Source: Clusia tigrina
Taxonomy: Eukaryota; Arthropoda; Insecta; Diptera; Clusiidae
Assembly (NCBI GenBank): GCA_920105625.2
Contig: OV050031.1
Coordinates: 70,317,995 to 70,381,994 of the forward strand
DNA length: 64,000 nt
Direction: 5' to 3'
The translations under genes were made by a program, and so were the position numbers. The notes below the pieces were generated by a model. The model was not told the DNA's origin. It did no database searches and worked only from the letters and a program-made list of their open reading frames with translations. Of the stretch, positions 24,501 through 38,400 are shown one piece after another. Each line of letters opens with the position of its first letter. The stretch's first letter is position 1.

Positions 24501-24960
24501 CTGAGATGCCTACAGAGACGCTGACAAGAGGCTGCGACGCCGACTGAGTTGCCGACTGGGGCAGGTAGGGGTAGATATAGGCATAGAGAAGGCAGCAGAC
24601 CCCCAATCGACAGCGGCAGCAACTGAGACGCATACAGAGAAGCTGATAGAGGCTGCGACGCCGACTGAGATGCCGACTGAGGCAGATAGGGGTAGATATA
24701 TGCATACAGAAGGCAGCAGACCCCCCAATCGACAGCGGCAGCGACTGAGACGCCTACAGAGCCTCTGACAGAGGCTCAGATGCCGACTGAGGCAGATGCG
24801 GGTAGATATTGACATAGAGAAGGCAGCAGACTCCCCAATCGACAGCGGCAGCGACTGAGACGCCTAAAGAGACGCTGACAGAGGCTGCGACGCCGACTAA
24901 GGCAGAAAGGGGTAGATATTGGCATAGATAATGCAGCAGACGCCCCAATCGACAGCAGCA
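21501..24960 (+). repeat. Block B, copy 2
   Basis: Same order of variant monomers as 13.0-17.34 kb, at offsets moving from about 7566 through 7547 to 7662 bp as monomers are gained or lost. Includes the 30-bp deletion near 23615 and the GATAATGCAGCAGACGCCCC monomers at 24353 and 24943. The monomer near 22347 has lost bases in AATCGAAGCGGCAACAAC. Confidence 0.8.
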
Positions 24961-27200
24961 GCGACTGAGACGACTACAGAGACGCTGACAGAGGCTGCGA
25001 AGCTAACAGAGGCTGCGACGGCGACTGAGTTGCCGACTGAGGCAGATAGGTGTAGATATATTCATACAGAAAGCAGCAGAACCCCAATCGACAACGGCAG
25101 CGACTGAGATGCCTACAGAGACGCTGACAAGAGGCTGCGACGCCGACTGAGTTGCCGACTGAGGCAGATAGGGGTAAATATAGGCAAACAGAAGGCAGCA
25201 AACCCCCCCAATCGACAGCAGCAGGTGCTGAGACGCCTACAGAGACGCTGAGAGAGGATGCGACGGCGACTGATGCGGATAGGGGTAGATATAGCCATAG
25301 AGAAGGCAGCAGACCGCTCAATCGACAGCGGCAGCGACTGAGACGCCTACAGAGACGCTGACAGAGGCTGCGACGCCGACTGAGATGCCGACTGAGGCAG
25401 GTAGGGGTAGATATAGGCATAGAGAAGGTAACAGAACCCCCCAATCGACAGCGGCAGCGACTGAGACGCCTACAGAGACGCTGAGAGTGGCTGCGACGCC
25501 GACTGATGCGGATAGGGGTAGATATAGCCATAGAGAAGGCAGCAGACCGCTCAATCGACAGCGGCAGCGACTGAGACGCCTACAGATTCGCGGACAGAGG
25601 CTGCGACGCCGACTGAGATGCCGACTGAGGCAGGTAGGGGTAGATATAGGCATAGAGAAGGTAGCAGAACCCCCCAATCGACAGCTGCAGCGACTGAGAC
25701 GCCTACATAGGCTCTGACAATGGCTGCGATGCCGACTGAGATGCCGACTGAGACGCAGACTGAGGCAGAGAGGGGTAGACATAGGCATAGAGAAGGCAGC
25801 AGACACCTCAATCGACAGCGGCAACAAATGAGACGACTACAGAGACGCTGACAGAGGCTGCGACGCCGACTGAGATGCCGACTGAGGCAGGTAGGGGTAG
25901 ATATAGGCATAGAGAAGGCAGCAGACCCCCCCCCCCCCAATCGACAGCGGCAGCGACTGAGACGTCTACAGAGACGCTGACAGAGGCTGCGAAGCTGACA
26001 GAGGCTGCGATGGCGACTGAGATGCCGACTGAAACAGGTAGGGGTAGATATAGGCATAGAGAAGGCAGCAGACCCCTCAATCGACAGCGGCAGTGACTGA
26101 GACGTCTACCGAGACGCTGACAGAGGCTGCGACGCCGACTGAGGCAGATAGGGGTAGATATATTCATACAGAAGGCAGCAGACCCCCCAATCGATAGCGG
26201 CAGCGACTGAGATGCCTACATAGACGCTGACAATGGCTGCGATGCCGACTGAGACGCCGACTGAGGAAGATAGGGGTAGATATAGGCATAGAGAATGCAG
26301 CAGACCCCCCAATCGACAGCGGCAGCGACTGATATGCCTACAGAGACGCTGACAAGAGGCTGCGACGCCGACTGAGACGCCGACTGAGGCAGATAGTGGT
26401 AGATATAGGCATAGAGAAGGCAGCAGACCCCCCAATCGACAGCAGCAGCGACTGAGACGCCTACAGAGACGCTGACAGAGGCTGCGAAGCTGACAGAGGC
26501 TGCGACGGCGACTGAGATGCCGACTGAAACAGGTAGGGGTAGATATAGGCATAGAGAAGGCAGCAGACCCCTCAATCGACAGCGGCAGTGACTGAGACGT
26601 CTACTGGGACGCTGACAGAGGCTGCGACGCCGACTGAGGCAGATAGGGGTAGATATAGGCATAGAGAATGCAGCAGACCCCCCAATCGACAGCGGCAGCG
26701 ACTGAGACGCATTCAGAGACGCTGACAGAGGCTGAGACGCCGACTGAGGCAGATACGGGTAGATATTGGCATAGAGAATGCAGCAGACCCCCCAATCGAC
26801 GGCGGCAGCGACTGAGACGCCTAGAGAGACGCTGACAGAGGCTGCGACGCAGACTGAGATGCCGACTGAGGCAGATAAGGGTAGATATAGGCATAAAGAA
26901 GGCAGCAGACCCCCCAATTGACAGCGGCAGCGACTGAGACGCCTACAGAGACTCTGACAGAGGCTGAGACGCCAACTGAGGCAGATACGGGTAGATATTG
27001 ACATAGAGAAGGCAGCAGACTCCCCAATCGACGGCGGCAGCGACTGAGACGCCTAGAGAGACGCTGACAGAGGCTGCGAAGCCGACTGAGATGCCGACTG
27101 AGGCAGGTAGGGGTAGATATAGGCATAGAGAAGGCAGCAGACCCCCAATCGACAGCGGCAGCGACTGAGACTGAGACGCCTACAGAGCCTCTGACAGAGG
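24961..27200 (+). repeat. Block C copy plus AATTGAC-type run
   Basis: Matches 28.93-30.96 kb at an offset drifting from about 3954 to about 3710 bp. The first half has the CAGATTCGCGGACAGAGG, CATAGGCTCTGACAATGG, AACAAATGAGACG cassette. The second half has GCATAAAGAAGGCAGCAGAC / AATTGACAGCGG monomers and the 8-bp-arm inverted repeat. The 13-C tract at 25926-25938 is here. Confidence 0.75.
25926..25938 (+). repeat. Expanded C tract (13 C)
   Basis: An independent expansion of the consensus C tract. The corresponding monomer in the related block (about 29880) has 7 C, so this one grew after the blocks separated, or the other shrank. Confidence 0.95.
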
Positions 27201-28920
27201 CTGAGACGCCGACTGAGGCAGATACGGGTAGATATTGACATAGAGAAGGAAGCAAACACCCCAATCGACAGCGGCAGCGACAGAGACACCTACAGAGACG
27301 CTGACAGAGGCTGCGACGGCGTCAGAGGGGTAGATATTGGCATAGAGAATGCAGCAGACCCCCCCATCGACGGCGGCAGCGACTGAGACGCTGACAGAGG
27401 CTGCGACGCTGACAGATGCTGCGACGCCGACTGAGACGCCGACTGAGGGAGAGAGGGGTAGACATAGGCATAGAGAAGGCAGCAGACACCTCAATCCACA
27501 GCGGCAACAAATGAGACGCCTACAGAGACGCTGACAGAGGCTGCGACGCCGACTGAGATGCTGACTGAGGCAGGTAGGGTTAGATATAGGCATAGAGAAG
27601 GCAGCAGACCACCCAATCGACAGCGGCAGCGACTGAGACGCCTACATAGACGCTGACAATGGGTGCGATGCCGACTGAGACGCCGACTGAGGCAGGTAAG
27701 AGTAGATATAGCCATAGAGAAGGCAGCAGACCCGCCAATCGACAGCAGCAGCGACTGAGACGCCTACAGACACGCTTACAGAGACGCTGACAAGAGGCTG
27801 CGACGCCGACTGAGACGCCGACTGAGGCAGATAGGGGTAGATATAGGCATAGAGAATGCAGCAGACCCCCCAATCGAAGGCGGCAGCGACTGAGATGCCT
27901 ACAGAGACGCTGACAAGAGGCTGCGACGCCGACTGAGAACCCGACTGAGGCAGATAGGGGTAGATATAGGCATAGAGAAGGCAGCAGACCCCCAATCGAC
28001 AGCAGAAGCGACTGAGACGCCTACAGATACGCCTACAGAGACGCTGACAAGAGGCTGCGACGCCGACTGAGGCAGATAGGGGTAGATATAGGCATAGAGA
28101 ATGCAGCAGACCCCCCAATCGACGGCGGCAGCGACTGAGACGCCTAGAGAGACGCTGACAGAGGCAGATAAGGGTAGATATAGGCATAAAGAAGGCAGCA
28201 GACCCCCCAATTGACAGCGGCAGCGACTGAGACGCCTACAGAGACTCTGACAGAGGCTGAGACGCTGACTGAGGCAGATACGGGTAGATATTGACATAGA
28301 GAAGGCAGCAGACTCCCCAATCGATGGCGGCAGCGACTGAGACGCCTAAAGAGACGCTAACAGAGGCTGCGACGCCGACTGAGGCAGATAGGGGTAGATA
28401 TTGGCATAGATAATACAGCAGACCCCCCAATCGACGGGGGCAGCGACTGAGACGCCTTGAGAGATGCTGACAGAGGCTGCGAAGCCGACTGAGATGCCGA
28501 CTGAGGCAGGTAGGGGTAGATATAGGCATAGAGAAGGCAGCAGACCCCCAATCGGCAGCGGCAGCAACTGAGACGCATACAGAGACGCTGATAGAGGCTG
28601 CGACGCCGACTGAGTTGCCGACTGGGGCAGGTAGGGGTAGATATAGGCATAGAGAAGGCAGCAGACCCCCAATCGACAGCGGCAGCAACTGAGACGCATA
28701 CAGAGAAGCTGATAGAGGCTGCGACGCCGACTGAGATGCCGACTGAGGCAGATAGGGGTAGATATATGCATACAGAAGGCAGCAGACCCCCCAATCGACA
28801 GCGGCAGCGACTGAGACGCCTACAGAGCCTCTGACAGAGGCTCAGACGCCGAGTGAGGCAGAAAGGGGTAGATATTGGCATAGATAATGCAGCAGACGCC
28901 CTAATCGACAGCAGCAGCGA
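27201..28920 (+). repeat. Block B, copy 3 (shortened)
   Basis: Contains only part of block B. It begins with a truncated monomer near 27320 where GGCGTCAGAGGGGTAGATAT joins two monomers with loss of intervening bases. It then follows the B order (CACCTCAATCCACAGCGG monomer, the tandem CCTACAGATACGCCTACAGA 12-mers, the 30-bp deletion near 28163) to the near-palindrome at about 28.82 kb. Confidence 0.75.
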
Positions 28921-30960
28921 CTGAGACGACTACAGAGACGCTGACAGAGGCTGCGAAGCTAACAGAGGCTGCGACGGCGACTGAGTTGCCGACTGAGGCA
29001 GATAGGTGTAGATATATTCATACAGAAGGCAGCAGAACCCCAATCGACAACGGCAGCGACTGAGATGCCTACAGAGACGCTGACAAGAGGCTGCGCCGCC
29101 GACTGAGCTGCCGACTGAGGCAGATAGGGGTAAATATAGGCAAACAGAAGGCAGCAGACCCCCCAATCGACAGCGGCAGGTACTGAGACGCCTACAGAGA
29201 CGCTGAGAGAGGATGCGACGCCGACTGATGCGGATAGGGGTAGATATAGCCATAGAGAAGGCAGCAGACCGCTCAATCGACAGCGGCAGCGACTGAGACG
29301 CCTACAGAGACGCTGACAGAGACTGCGACGCCGACTGAGATGCCGACTGCGGCAGGTAGGGGTAGATATAGGCATAGAGAAGGTAACAGAACCCCCAATC
29401 GACAGCGGCAGCGACTGATACGCCTACAGAGACGCTGAGAGTGGCTGCGACGCCGACTGATGCGGATAGGGGTAGATATAGCCATAGAGAAGGCAGCAGA
29501 CCGCTCAATCGACAGCGGCAGCGACTGAGACGCCTACAGATTCGCGGACAGAGGCTGCGACGCCGACTGAGATGCCGACTGAGGCAGGTAGGGGTAGATA
29601 TAGGCATAGAGAAGGTAGCAGAACCCCCCAATCGACAGCGGCAGCGACTGAGACGCCTACATAGGCTCTGACAATGGCTGCGATGCCGACTGAGATGCCG
29701 ACTGAGACGCCGACTGAGGCAGAGAGGGGTAGACATAGGCATAGAGAAGGCAGCAGACACCTCAATCGACAGCGGCAACAAATGAGACGACTACAGAGAC
29801 GCTGACAGAGGCTGCGACGCCGACTGAGATGCCGACTGAGGCAGGTAGGGGTAGATATAGGCATAGAGAAGGCAGCAGACCCCCCCAATCGACAGCGGCA
29901 GCGACTGAGACGTCTACAGAGATGCTGACAGAGGCTACGACGCCGACTGAGTTGCCGACTGAGGCAGATAGGGGTAGATATATTCATACAGAAGGCAGCA
30001 GACCCCCCAATCGATAGCGGCAGCGACTGAGATGCCTACATAGACGCTGACAATGGCTGCGATGTCGACTGAGACGCCGACTGAGGCAGATAGGGGTAGA
30101 TATAGGCATAGAGAATGCAGCAGACCCCCCAATCGACAGCGGCAGCGACTGAGATGCCTACAGAGACGCTGACAAGAGGCTGCGACGCCGACTGAGACGC
30201 CGACTGAGGCAGATAGGGGTAGATATAGGCATAGAGAAGGCAGCAGACCCCCCAATCGACAGCAGCAGCGACTGAGACGCCTACAGAGACGCTGACAGAG
30301 GCTGCGAAGCTGACAGAGGCTGCGACGGCGACTGAGATGCCGACTGAAACAGGTAGGGGTAGATATAGGCATAGAGAAGGCAGCAGACCCCTCAATCGAC
30401 AGCGGCTGTGACTGAGACGCATTCAGAGACGCTGACAGAGGCTGAGACGCCGACTGAGGCAGATACGGGTAGATATTGGCATAGAGAATGCAGCAGACCC
30501 CCCAATCGACGGCGGCAGCGACTGAGACGCCTAGAGAGACGCTGACAGAGGCTGCGACGCCGACTGAGATGCCGACTGAGGCAGATAAGGGTAGATATAG
30601 GCATAAAGAAGGCAGCAGACCCCCCAATTGACAGCGGCAGCGACTGAGACGCCTACACAGAGACTCTGACAGAGGCTGAGACGCCGACTGAGGCAGATAC
30701 GGGTAGATATTGACATAGAGAAGGCAGCAGACTCCCCAATCGACGGCGGCAGCGACTGAGACGCCTAGAGAGACGCTGACAGAGGCTGCGAAGCCGACTG
30801 AGATGCCGACTGAGGCAGGTAGTGGTAGATATAGGCATAGAGAAGGCAGCAGACCCCCCCATCGACAGCGGCAGCAACTGAGACGCATACAGAGAAGCTG
30901 ATAGAGGCTGCGACGCCGACTGAGATGCCGACTGAGGCAGATAGGGGTAGATATATGCAT
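28921..30960 (+). repeat. Block C copy plus AATTGAC-type run, second version
   Basis: Direct counterpart of 24.97-27.2 kb, slightly shorter. The CAGATTCGCGG cassette lies near 29540 and the AATTGACAGCGG monomer near 30626. The monomer near 30640-30665 has CCTACACAGAGACTC with two additional bases, a local change not seen in the counterpart. Confidence 0.75.
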
Positions 30961-33900
30961 ACAGAAGGCAGCAGACCCCCCAATCGACAGCGGCAGCGAC
31001 TGAGACGCCTAGAGAAACGCTGACAGAGGCTGCGAAGCCGACTGAGGCGCCGACTGAGACGCCGACTGAGGCAGATAGGGGTAGATATATGCATAGAGAA
31101 GGCACCAGACCCCCCAATAGACAGCGGCAGTGACTGAGACGCATTCAGAGAAGCTGACAGAGGCTGCGACGCCGACTGAGACGATGACTGAGTCAGATAA
31201 GGGTAGATATTGGCATAGAGAAGGAAGTAGACCCCCCAATCGACAGCGGCAGCGACAGAGACACCTACAGAGACGCTGACAGAGGCTGCGACGGCGTCAG
31301 AGACGCCGACTGAGGTAGATAGGGGTAGATATGGGCATAGAGAAGGCAGCAGACCCCCCAATCGACAGCGGCAGCGACTGAGACGCATTCAGAGACGCTG
31401 AGAGAGGCGGCGATGCCGACTGAGGCAGATATAGGTAGATATTGACATAGAGAAGGCAGCAGACCCCCCAATCGGCAGCGGCAGCGACTGAGACGCCTTC
31501 AGAGACGCTGACAGAGGCTGCGACGCTGACGGAGGCTGCGACGCCGACTGAGGCAGAGAGGGTTAGACATATGCGTAGAGAAGGCAGCAGACAACCCAAT
31601 CGAGAGCGGCAACAACTGAGACCCATACAGAGACGCTTATAGAGGCTACGACGCCGACTGAGATGCCGACTGAGGAAGATAGGGGTAGATATTGGCATAG
31701 AGAAGGCAGCAGACCCCCCAATCGACAGAGGCAGCGACTGAGACGCCTACAAAGATGCTGACAGGGGCTGCGACGTCGACTGTGGCAGATAATGGTAAAT
31801 ATTGGCATAGAGAATGCAGCAGACCCCCCCATCGACGGCGGCAGCGACTGAGACGCTGACAGAGGCTGCGACGCTGACAGATGCTGCGACGCCGACTGAG
31901 ACACCGACTGAGGCAGAGAGGGGTAGACATAGGCATAGAGAAGGCAGCAGACACCTCAATCCACAGCGGCAACAAATGAGACGCCTACAGAGACGCTGAC
32001 AGAGGCTGCGACGCCGACTGAGATGCTGACTGAGGCAGGTAGGGTTAGATATAGGCATAGAGAAGGCAGCAGACCCCCCAATCGACAGCGGCAGCGACTG
32101 AGACGCCTACATAGACGCTGACAATGGGTGCGATGCCGACTGAGACGCCGACTGAGGCAGATAGGGGTAGATATAGGCATAGAGAAGGCATCAGACCCCC
32201 CAATCGCCAGCGGCAGCGACTGAGACGCATTCAGAGACGCTGACAGAGTCTGCGACGCCGACTGAGACGCCGGCTGAGGCAGGTAAGAGTAGATATAGCC
32301 ATAGAGAAGGCAGCAGACCCCCCAATCGACAGCAGCAGCGACTGAGACGCCTACAGACACGCCTACAGAGACGCTGACAAGAGGCTGCGACGCCGACTGA
32401 GACGCCGACTGAGGCAGATAGGGGTAGATATAGGCATAGAGAATGCAGCAGACCCCCCAATCGAAGGCGGCAGCGACTGAGATGCCTACAGAGACGCTGA
32501 CAAGAGGCTGCGACGCCGACTGAGAACCCGACTGAGGCAGATAGGGGTAGATATAGGCATAGAGAAGGCAGCAGACCCCCAATCGACAGCAGCAGCGACT
32601 GAGACGCCAACAGACACGCCTACAGAGACGCTGACAAGAGGCTGCGACGCCGACTGAGGCAGATAGGGGTAGATATATTCATAGAGAATGCAGCAAACCC
32701 GCCAATCGACGGCGGCAACGACTGAGACGCCTAGAGAGACGCTGACAGAGGCAGATAAGGGTAGATATAGGCATAAAGAAGGCAGCAGACCCCCCAATTG
32801 ACAGCGGCAGCGACTGAGACGCCTACAGAGACTCTGACAGAGGCTGAGACGCTGTCTGAGGCAGATACGGGTAGATATTGACATAGAGAAGGCAGCAGAC
32901 TCCCCAATCGATAGCGGCAGCGACTGAGACGCCTTAAGAGACGCTGACAGAGGCTGCGACGCCGACTGAGGCAGATAGCGGTAGATATTGGCATAGATAA
33001 TGCAGCAGACCCCCCAATCGACGGCAGCAGCGACTGGGACGCCTCGAGAGACACTGACAGAGGCTGCGAAGCCGACTGACATGCCGACTGAGGCAAGTAG
33101 GGGTAGATATAGGCATAGAGAAGGCAGCAGACCCCCAATCGGCAGCGGCAGCAACTGAGACGCATACAGAGACGCTGATAGAGGCTGCGACGCCGACTGA
33201 GATGCCGACTGAGGCAGGTAGGGGTAGATATAGGCATAGAGAAGGTAGCAGAACCCCCCCAATCGACAGCGGCAGCGACTGAGACGCCTACATAGGCTCT
33301 GACAATGGCTGCGATGCCGACTGAAATGCCGACTGAGACGCCGACTGAGGCAGATAGGGGTAGATATAGGCATAGAGAAAGCATCAGACCCCCCAATCGA
33401 CAGCGGCAGCGACTGAGACGCATTCAGAGACTCTGACAGAGGCTGCGACGCTGACACATGCTGCGACGCCGACTGAGACGCCGCCTGAGGCAGAGAGGGG
33501 TAGACATAGGCATAGAGAAGGCAGCAGACCCACCAATCGACAGCGGCAGCGACTGAGACGCCTAAAGAGACGCTGACAGAGGCTGCGACGCCGACTGAGG
33601 CAGAAAGGGGTAGATATTGGCATAGATAATGCAGCAGACGCCCCAATCGACAGCAGCAGCGACTGTGACGCCTAAAGAGACGCTGATATAGGCTGCGACG
33701 CCGACTGAGGCAGAAAGGGGTAGATATAGGCATAGAGAAGGCAGCAGACCCCCCAATCGACAACGGCAGCGACTGAGATGCCTACAGAGACGCTGACAAG
33801 AGGCTGCGACGCCGACTGAGTTGCCGACTGGGGCAGGTAGGGGTAGATATAGGCATAAAGAAGGCAGCAGACCCCCAATCGACAGCGGCAGCAACTGAGA

Positions 33901-34220
33901 TGCATACAGAGAAGCTGATAGAGGCTGCGACGCCGACTGAGATGCCGACTGAGGCAGATAGGGGTAGATATATGCATACAGAAGGCAGCAGACCCCCCAA
34001 TCGACAGCGGCAGCGACTGAGACGCCTACAGAGCCTCTGACAGACGCTCAGACGCCGACTGAGGCAGATACGGGTATATATTGATATAGAGAAGGCAGCA
34101 GACTCCCCAATCGACAGCGGCAGCGACTGAGACGCCTAAAGAGACGCTGACAGAGGCTGCGACGCCGACTAAGGCAGAAAGGGGTAGATATTGGCATAGA
34201 TAATGCAGCAGACCCCCCAA
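30961..34220 (+). repeat. Block B, copy 4
   Basis: Repeats block B order. Its CATCGACGGCGGCAGCGACT monomer near 31.83 kb sits about 9131 bp after the counterpart in copy 2 and 9113 bp before that in copy 5. The 30-bp deletion is near 32748 and the GATAATGCAGCAGACGCCCC monomer near 33627. Confidence 0.8.
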
Positions 34221-35450
34221 TCGACAGCGGCAGCGACTGAGACGCCTACAGAGCCTCTGACAGACGCTCAGACGCCGACTGAGGCAGATACGGGTATATG
34301 TTGATATACAGAAGGCAGCAGAACCCCAATCGACAACGGCAGCGACTGAGATGCCTACAGAGACACTGACAAGAGGCTGCGATGCCGACTGAGATGCCGA
34401 CTGAGGCAGGTAGGGGTAGATATAGGCATAGAGAAGGCAGCAGACCCCCCCAATCGACAGCGGCAGCGACTGAGACGTCTACAGAGACGCTGACAGAGGC
34501 TGCGACGCCGACTGAGTTGCCGACTGAGGCAGATAGGGGTAGATATATTCATACAGAAGGCAGCAGACCCCCCAATCGATAGCGGCAGCGACTGAGATGC
34601 CTACATAGACGCTGACAATGGCTGCGATGCCGACTGAGACGCCAACTGAGGCAGATAGGGGTAGATATAGGCATAGAGAATGCAGCAGACCCCCCAATCG
34701 ACAGCGGCAGCGACTGAGCTGCCTACAGAGACGCTGACAAGAGGCTGCGACGCCGACTGAGACGCCACTGAGGCAGATAGGGGTAGATATAGGCATAGAG
34801 AAGGCAGCAGACCCCCCAATCGACAGCAGCAGCGACTGAGACGCTGACAGAGGCTGCGAAGCTGACAGAGGCTGCGACGCCGACTGAGACGCCACTGAGG
34901 CAGATAGGGGTAGATATAGGCATAGAGAATGCAGCAGACCCCCCAATCGACAGCGGCAGCGACTGAGCTGCCTACAGAGACGCTGACAAGAGGCTGCGAC
35001 GCCGACTGAGACGCCACTGAGGCAGATAGGGGTAGATATATGCATACAGAAGGCAGCAGACCCCCCAATCGACAGCGGCAGCGACTGAGATGCCTACAGA
35101 GACGCTGACAAGAGGCTGCGACGCCGACTGAGTTGCCGACTGAGGCAGATAGGGGTAGATATAGGCAAACAGAAGGCAGCAGACCCCCCAATCGACAGCG
35201 GCAGCGACTGAGATGCCTACAGAGACGCTGACAAGAGGCTGCGACGCCGACTGAGTTGCCGACTGAGGCAGATAGGGGTAGATATAGGCATACAAAAGGC
35301 AGCAGACCCCCCAATCGACAGCGGCAGCGACTGAGACGTTTACAGAGACGCTGACAGAGGCTGCGACGCCGCCTGAGGCAGATAGGGGTAGATATAGGAA
35401 TAGAGAATGCAGCAGACCCCCCAATCGACAGCGGCAGGTACTGAGACGCC
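34221..35450 (+). repeat. Block C-derived run with a local 249-bp duplication
   Basis: Begins with a C-type segment matching 29.83-30.1 kb at an offset of about 4565 bp. From 34.7 kb the monomers GACTGAGCTGCCTACAG recur at 34711 and 34960, 249 bp apart. A one-base loss in the 12-mer (GACGCCACTGAGG instead of GACGCCGACTGAGG) is present in three successive monomers, near 34762, 34890 and 35012. It ends in GTTGCC-type monomers. Confidence 0.8.
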
Positions 35451-38400
35451 TACAGAGACGCTGAGAGAGGCTGCGAAGCCGACTGATGCGGATAGGGGTA
35501 GAAATAGCCATAGAGACGGCACCTGCCCCCCAATTGACAACGGCAGCGACTGAGATGCCTACAGAGACGCTGGCAAGAGGCTGCGACGCCGACTGAGTTA
35601 CCGTCTGAGGCAGATAGGAGTAGATATAGGCAAACAGAAGGCAGCAGACCCCCCAATCGACAGCGGCAGTGACTGAAACGCCTACAGAGACGCTGACAGA
35701 GGCTGCGACGCCGACTGAGGCAGATAGGGGTAAATATTGGCTTAGAGAATGCAGCAGACCCCCAAACGATGGCTGCAGCGACTGAGACGGCTATGGAGAC
35801 ACTGACAGAGGCTGCGACGCTGACAGATGCTGCGACGCCGACTGATGCGGATAGGGGTAGATATAGCCATAGAGAAGGCAGCAGACCCCACAATCGACAA
35901 CGGCAGCGACTAAGATGCCTACAGAGACGCTGACAAGAGGCTGCGACGCCGACTGAGTTGCCGACTGAGGCAGATAGGGGTAGATATAGGCAAACAAAAG
36001 GCAGCAGACCCCCCAATCGACAGCGGCAGCGACTGAGACGCCTACAGAGACGCTGACAGAAGCTCCGACGCCGACTGAGGCAGATAGGGGTAGATATTGG
36101 CATAGAGAATGCAGCAGACCCCCAATCGACGGCGGCAGCGACTGAGACGGCTAGAGAGACACTGACAGAGGCTGCAATGCTGACAGATGCTGCGACGCCG
36201 ACTGACACGCCGACTGAGGCAGAGAGGGGTAGACATAGACATAGAGAAGGCAGCAGACACCTCAATCGACAGCGGCAACAAATGAGACGCCTACAGAGAC
36301 GCTGACAGAGGCTGCGACGCCGACTGAGATGCCGACTGAGGCAGGTAGGGGTAGATATAGGCATAGAGAGAGCAGCAGACCCCCCAATCGACAGCGGCAG
36401 CGACTGAGACTTATTCAGAGACGCTGAGAGAGACTGCGACGCGGATTGAGGCAGATAGGGGTAGATATTGGCATAGAGAATGCAGCAGACCCCCAATCGA
36501 CGGCGGCAGCGACTGAGACGGCTAGAGAGACACTGACAGAGGCTGCGACGCTGACAGATGCTGCGACGCCGACTGATGCGGATAGGGGTACTTATAGCCA
36601 TAGAGAAGGCAGCAGACCCCCCAATCGACAACGGCAGTGACTGAGATGCCTACAGACACGCTGACAAGAGGCTGCGACGCTGACTGAGTTGCCGACTGAG
36701 ACAGATAGGGGTAGATATAGGCATAGAGAATGCAGCAGACCCCCCAATCGACAGCGCCAGCTACTGAGACGCCTACAGAGACGCTGACAGAGGCTGCGAC
36801 GGCGACTGAGGCAGATTGGGGTAGATATTGGCTTAGAGAATGCAGCAGACCCCAATCGACGGCGGCAGCGACTGAGACGGCTAGAGTGACACTGACAGAG
36901 GCTGCAACGCTGACAGATGTTGCGACTCCGACTGAGACGCCGACTGAGGCAGAGAGGGGGCAGCAGACACCTCAATCGACAGCGGCAGCGACTGAGACGC
37001 CTACAGAGACGCTGACAGAGGCTGCGACGCCGACTGAGGCAAATAGGGGTAGATATTGGCATAGAGAATGCAGCAGACACTGAGACGCCTACCGAGACGC
37101 TGACAGAGGCTGCGACGCCGACTGAGATGCCGAATGAAACAGGTAGGGGTAGATATAGGCATAGAGAAGCCAGCAGACCCCTCAATCGACAGCGGCAGTG
37201 ACTGAGACGTCTACCGAGACGCTGACAGAGGCTGCGACGCCGACTGAGGCAGATAGGTGTAATATAGGCATAGAGAAGGCAGCAGACCCTCCCAATCGAC
37301 AGCGGCAGGTACTGAGATGCCTACAGAGGCGCTGAGAGAGGCTGCCACGCCGACTGATGCGGATAGGTGTAGATATAGCCATAGAGAAGGCAGCAGACCC
37401 CCCAATCGACAACGGCAGCGACTGAGACGCCTACAGAGACGCTGACAAGAGGCTGCGACGCCGACTGAGACGCCGACTGAGGCAGATAAGGGTAGATATA
37501 TTCATACAGAAGGCAGCAGACCCCCCAATCAACAGCGGCAGCGACTGAGACGCTGACAGAGCCTGCGACGCCGACTGAGTTGTCGGCTGAGGCAGATTGG
37601 GGTAGATATATGCATACAGAAGGCAGCAGAAAACCCAATCGACAGCGGCAGCGACTGAGACGCCTACAGAGACTCTGACAGAGGCTGAGACGCCGACTGA
37701 GGCAGATACGGGTAGATATTGGCATAGAGAATGCAGCAGACCCCCCAATAGACGGCGGCAGTGACTGAGACACCTAGATTGACGCTGACAGAGGCTGCGA
37801 CGCCGACTGAGATGCCGACTGAGGCAGATAAGGGTACATATAGGCATACAGAAGGCAGCAGACTCCCCAATCGACAGCGGCAGCTACTGAGACGCCTACA
37901 GAGCCTCTGACAGAGGCTGCGACGCCACCTGAGACGCCGACTGAGGCAGATAGGGGTAGATATAGGCATAGAGAATACAGCAGACCCCCCAATCGACTGC
38001 GGCAGCTACTGAGACGCCAACAGAGATGCTGAGAGAGGCTGCGACGCCGACTGATGAGGATAGGGGTAGATATAGCCATAGAGAAGGCAGCAGACCCCCC
38101 AATCGACAGCAGCAGCGACTGAGACGCCTACAGCGACGCCTACAGAGACGCTGACAAGAGGCTGCGACGCCGACTGAGACGCCGAATGAGGCAGATAGGG
38201 GTAGATATAGGCATAGAGACTGCAGCAAACCCCCCAATCGACTGCGGCAGCTACTGAGACGCCAACAGAGATAGACTGCGACGCTGACTGAGGCAGATAG
38301 GGGTAGATATAGGCATAGAGAAGGCAGCAGACCCCCCAATCGACAGCAGCAGCGACTGAGACGCCTACAGAGCCGCCTACAGAGACGCGGACAAGAGGCT

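Noticed and set aside
36730..37083. Plus-strand open frames of about 60-117 codons (Thr/Glu/Ala- or Arg/Gln-rich)
   Set aside because: They overlap minus-strand frames, recur wherever the same monomer variants recur, and are short low-complexity products of the 12-mer.
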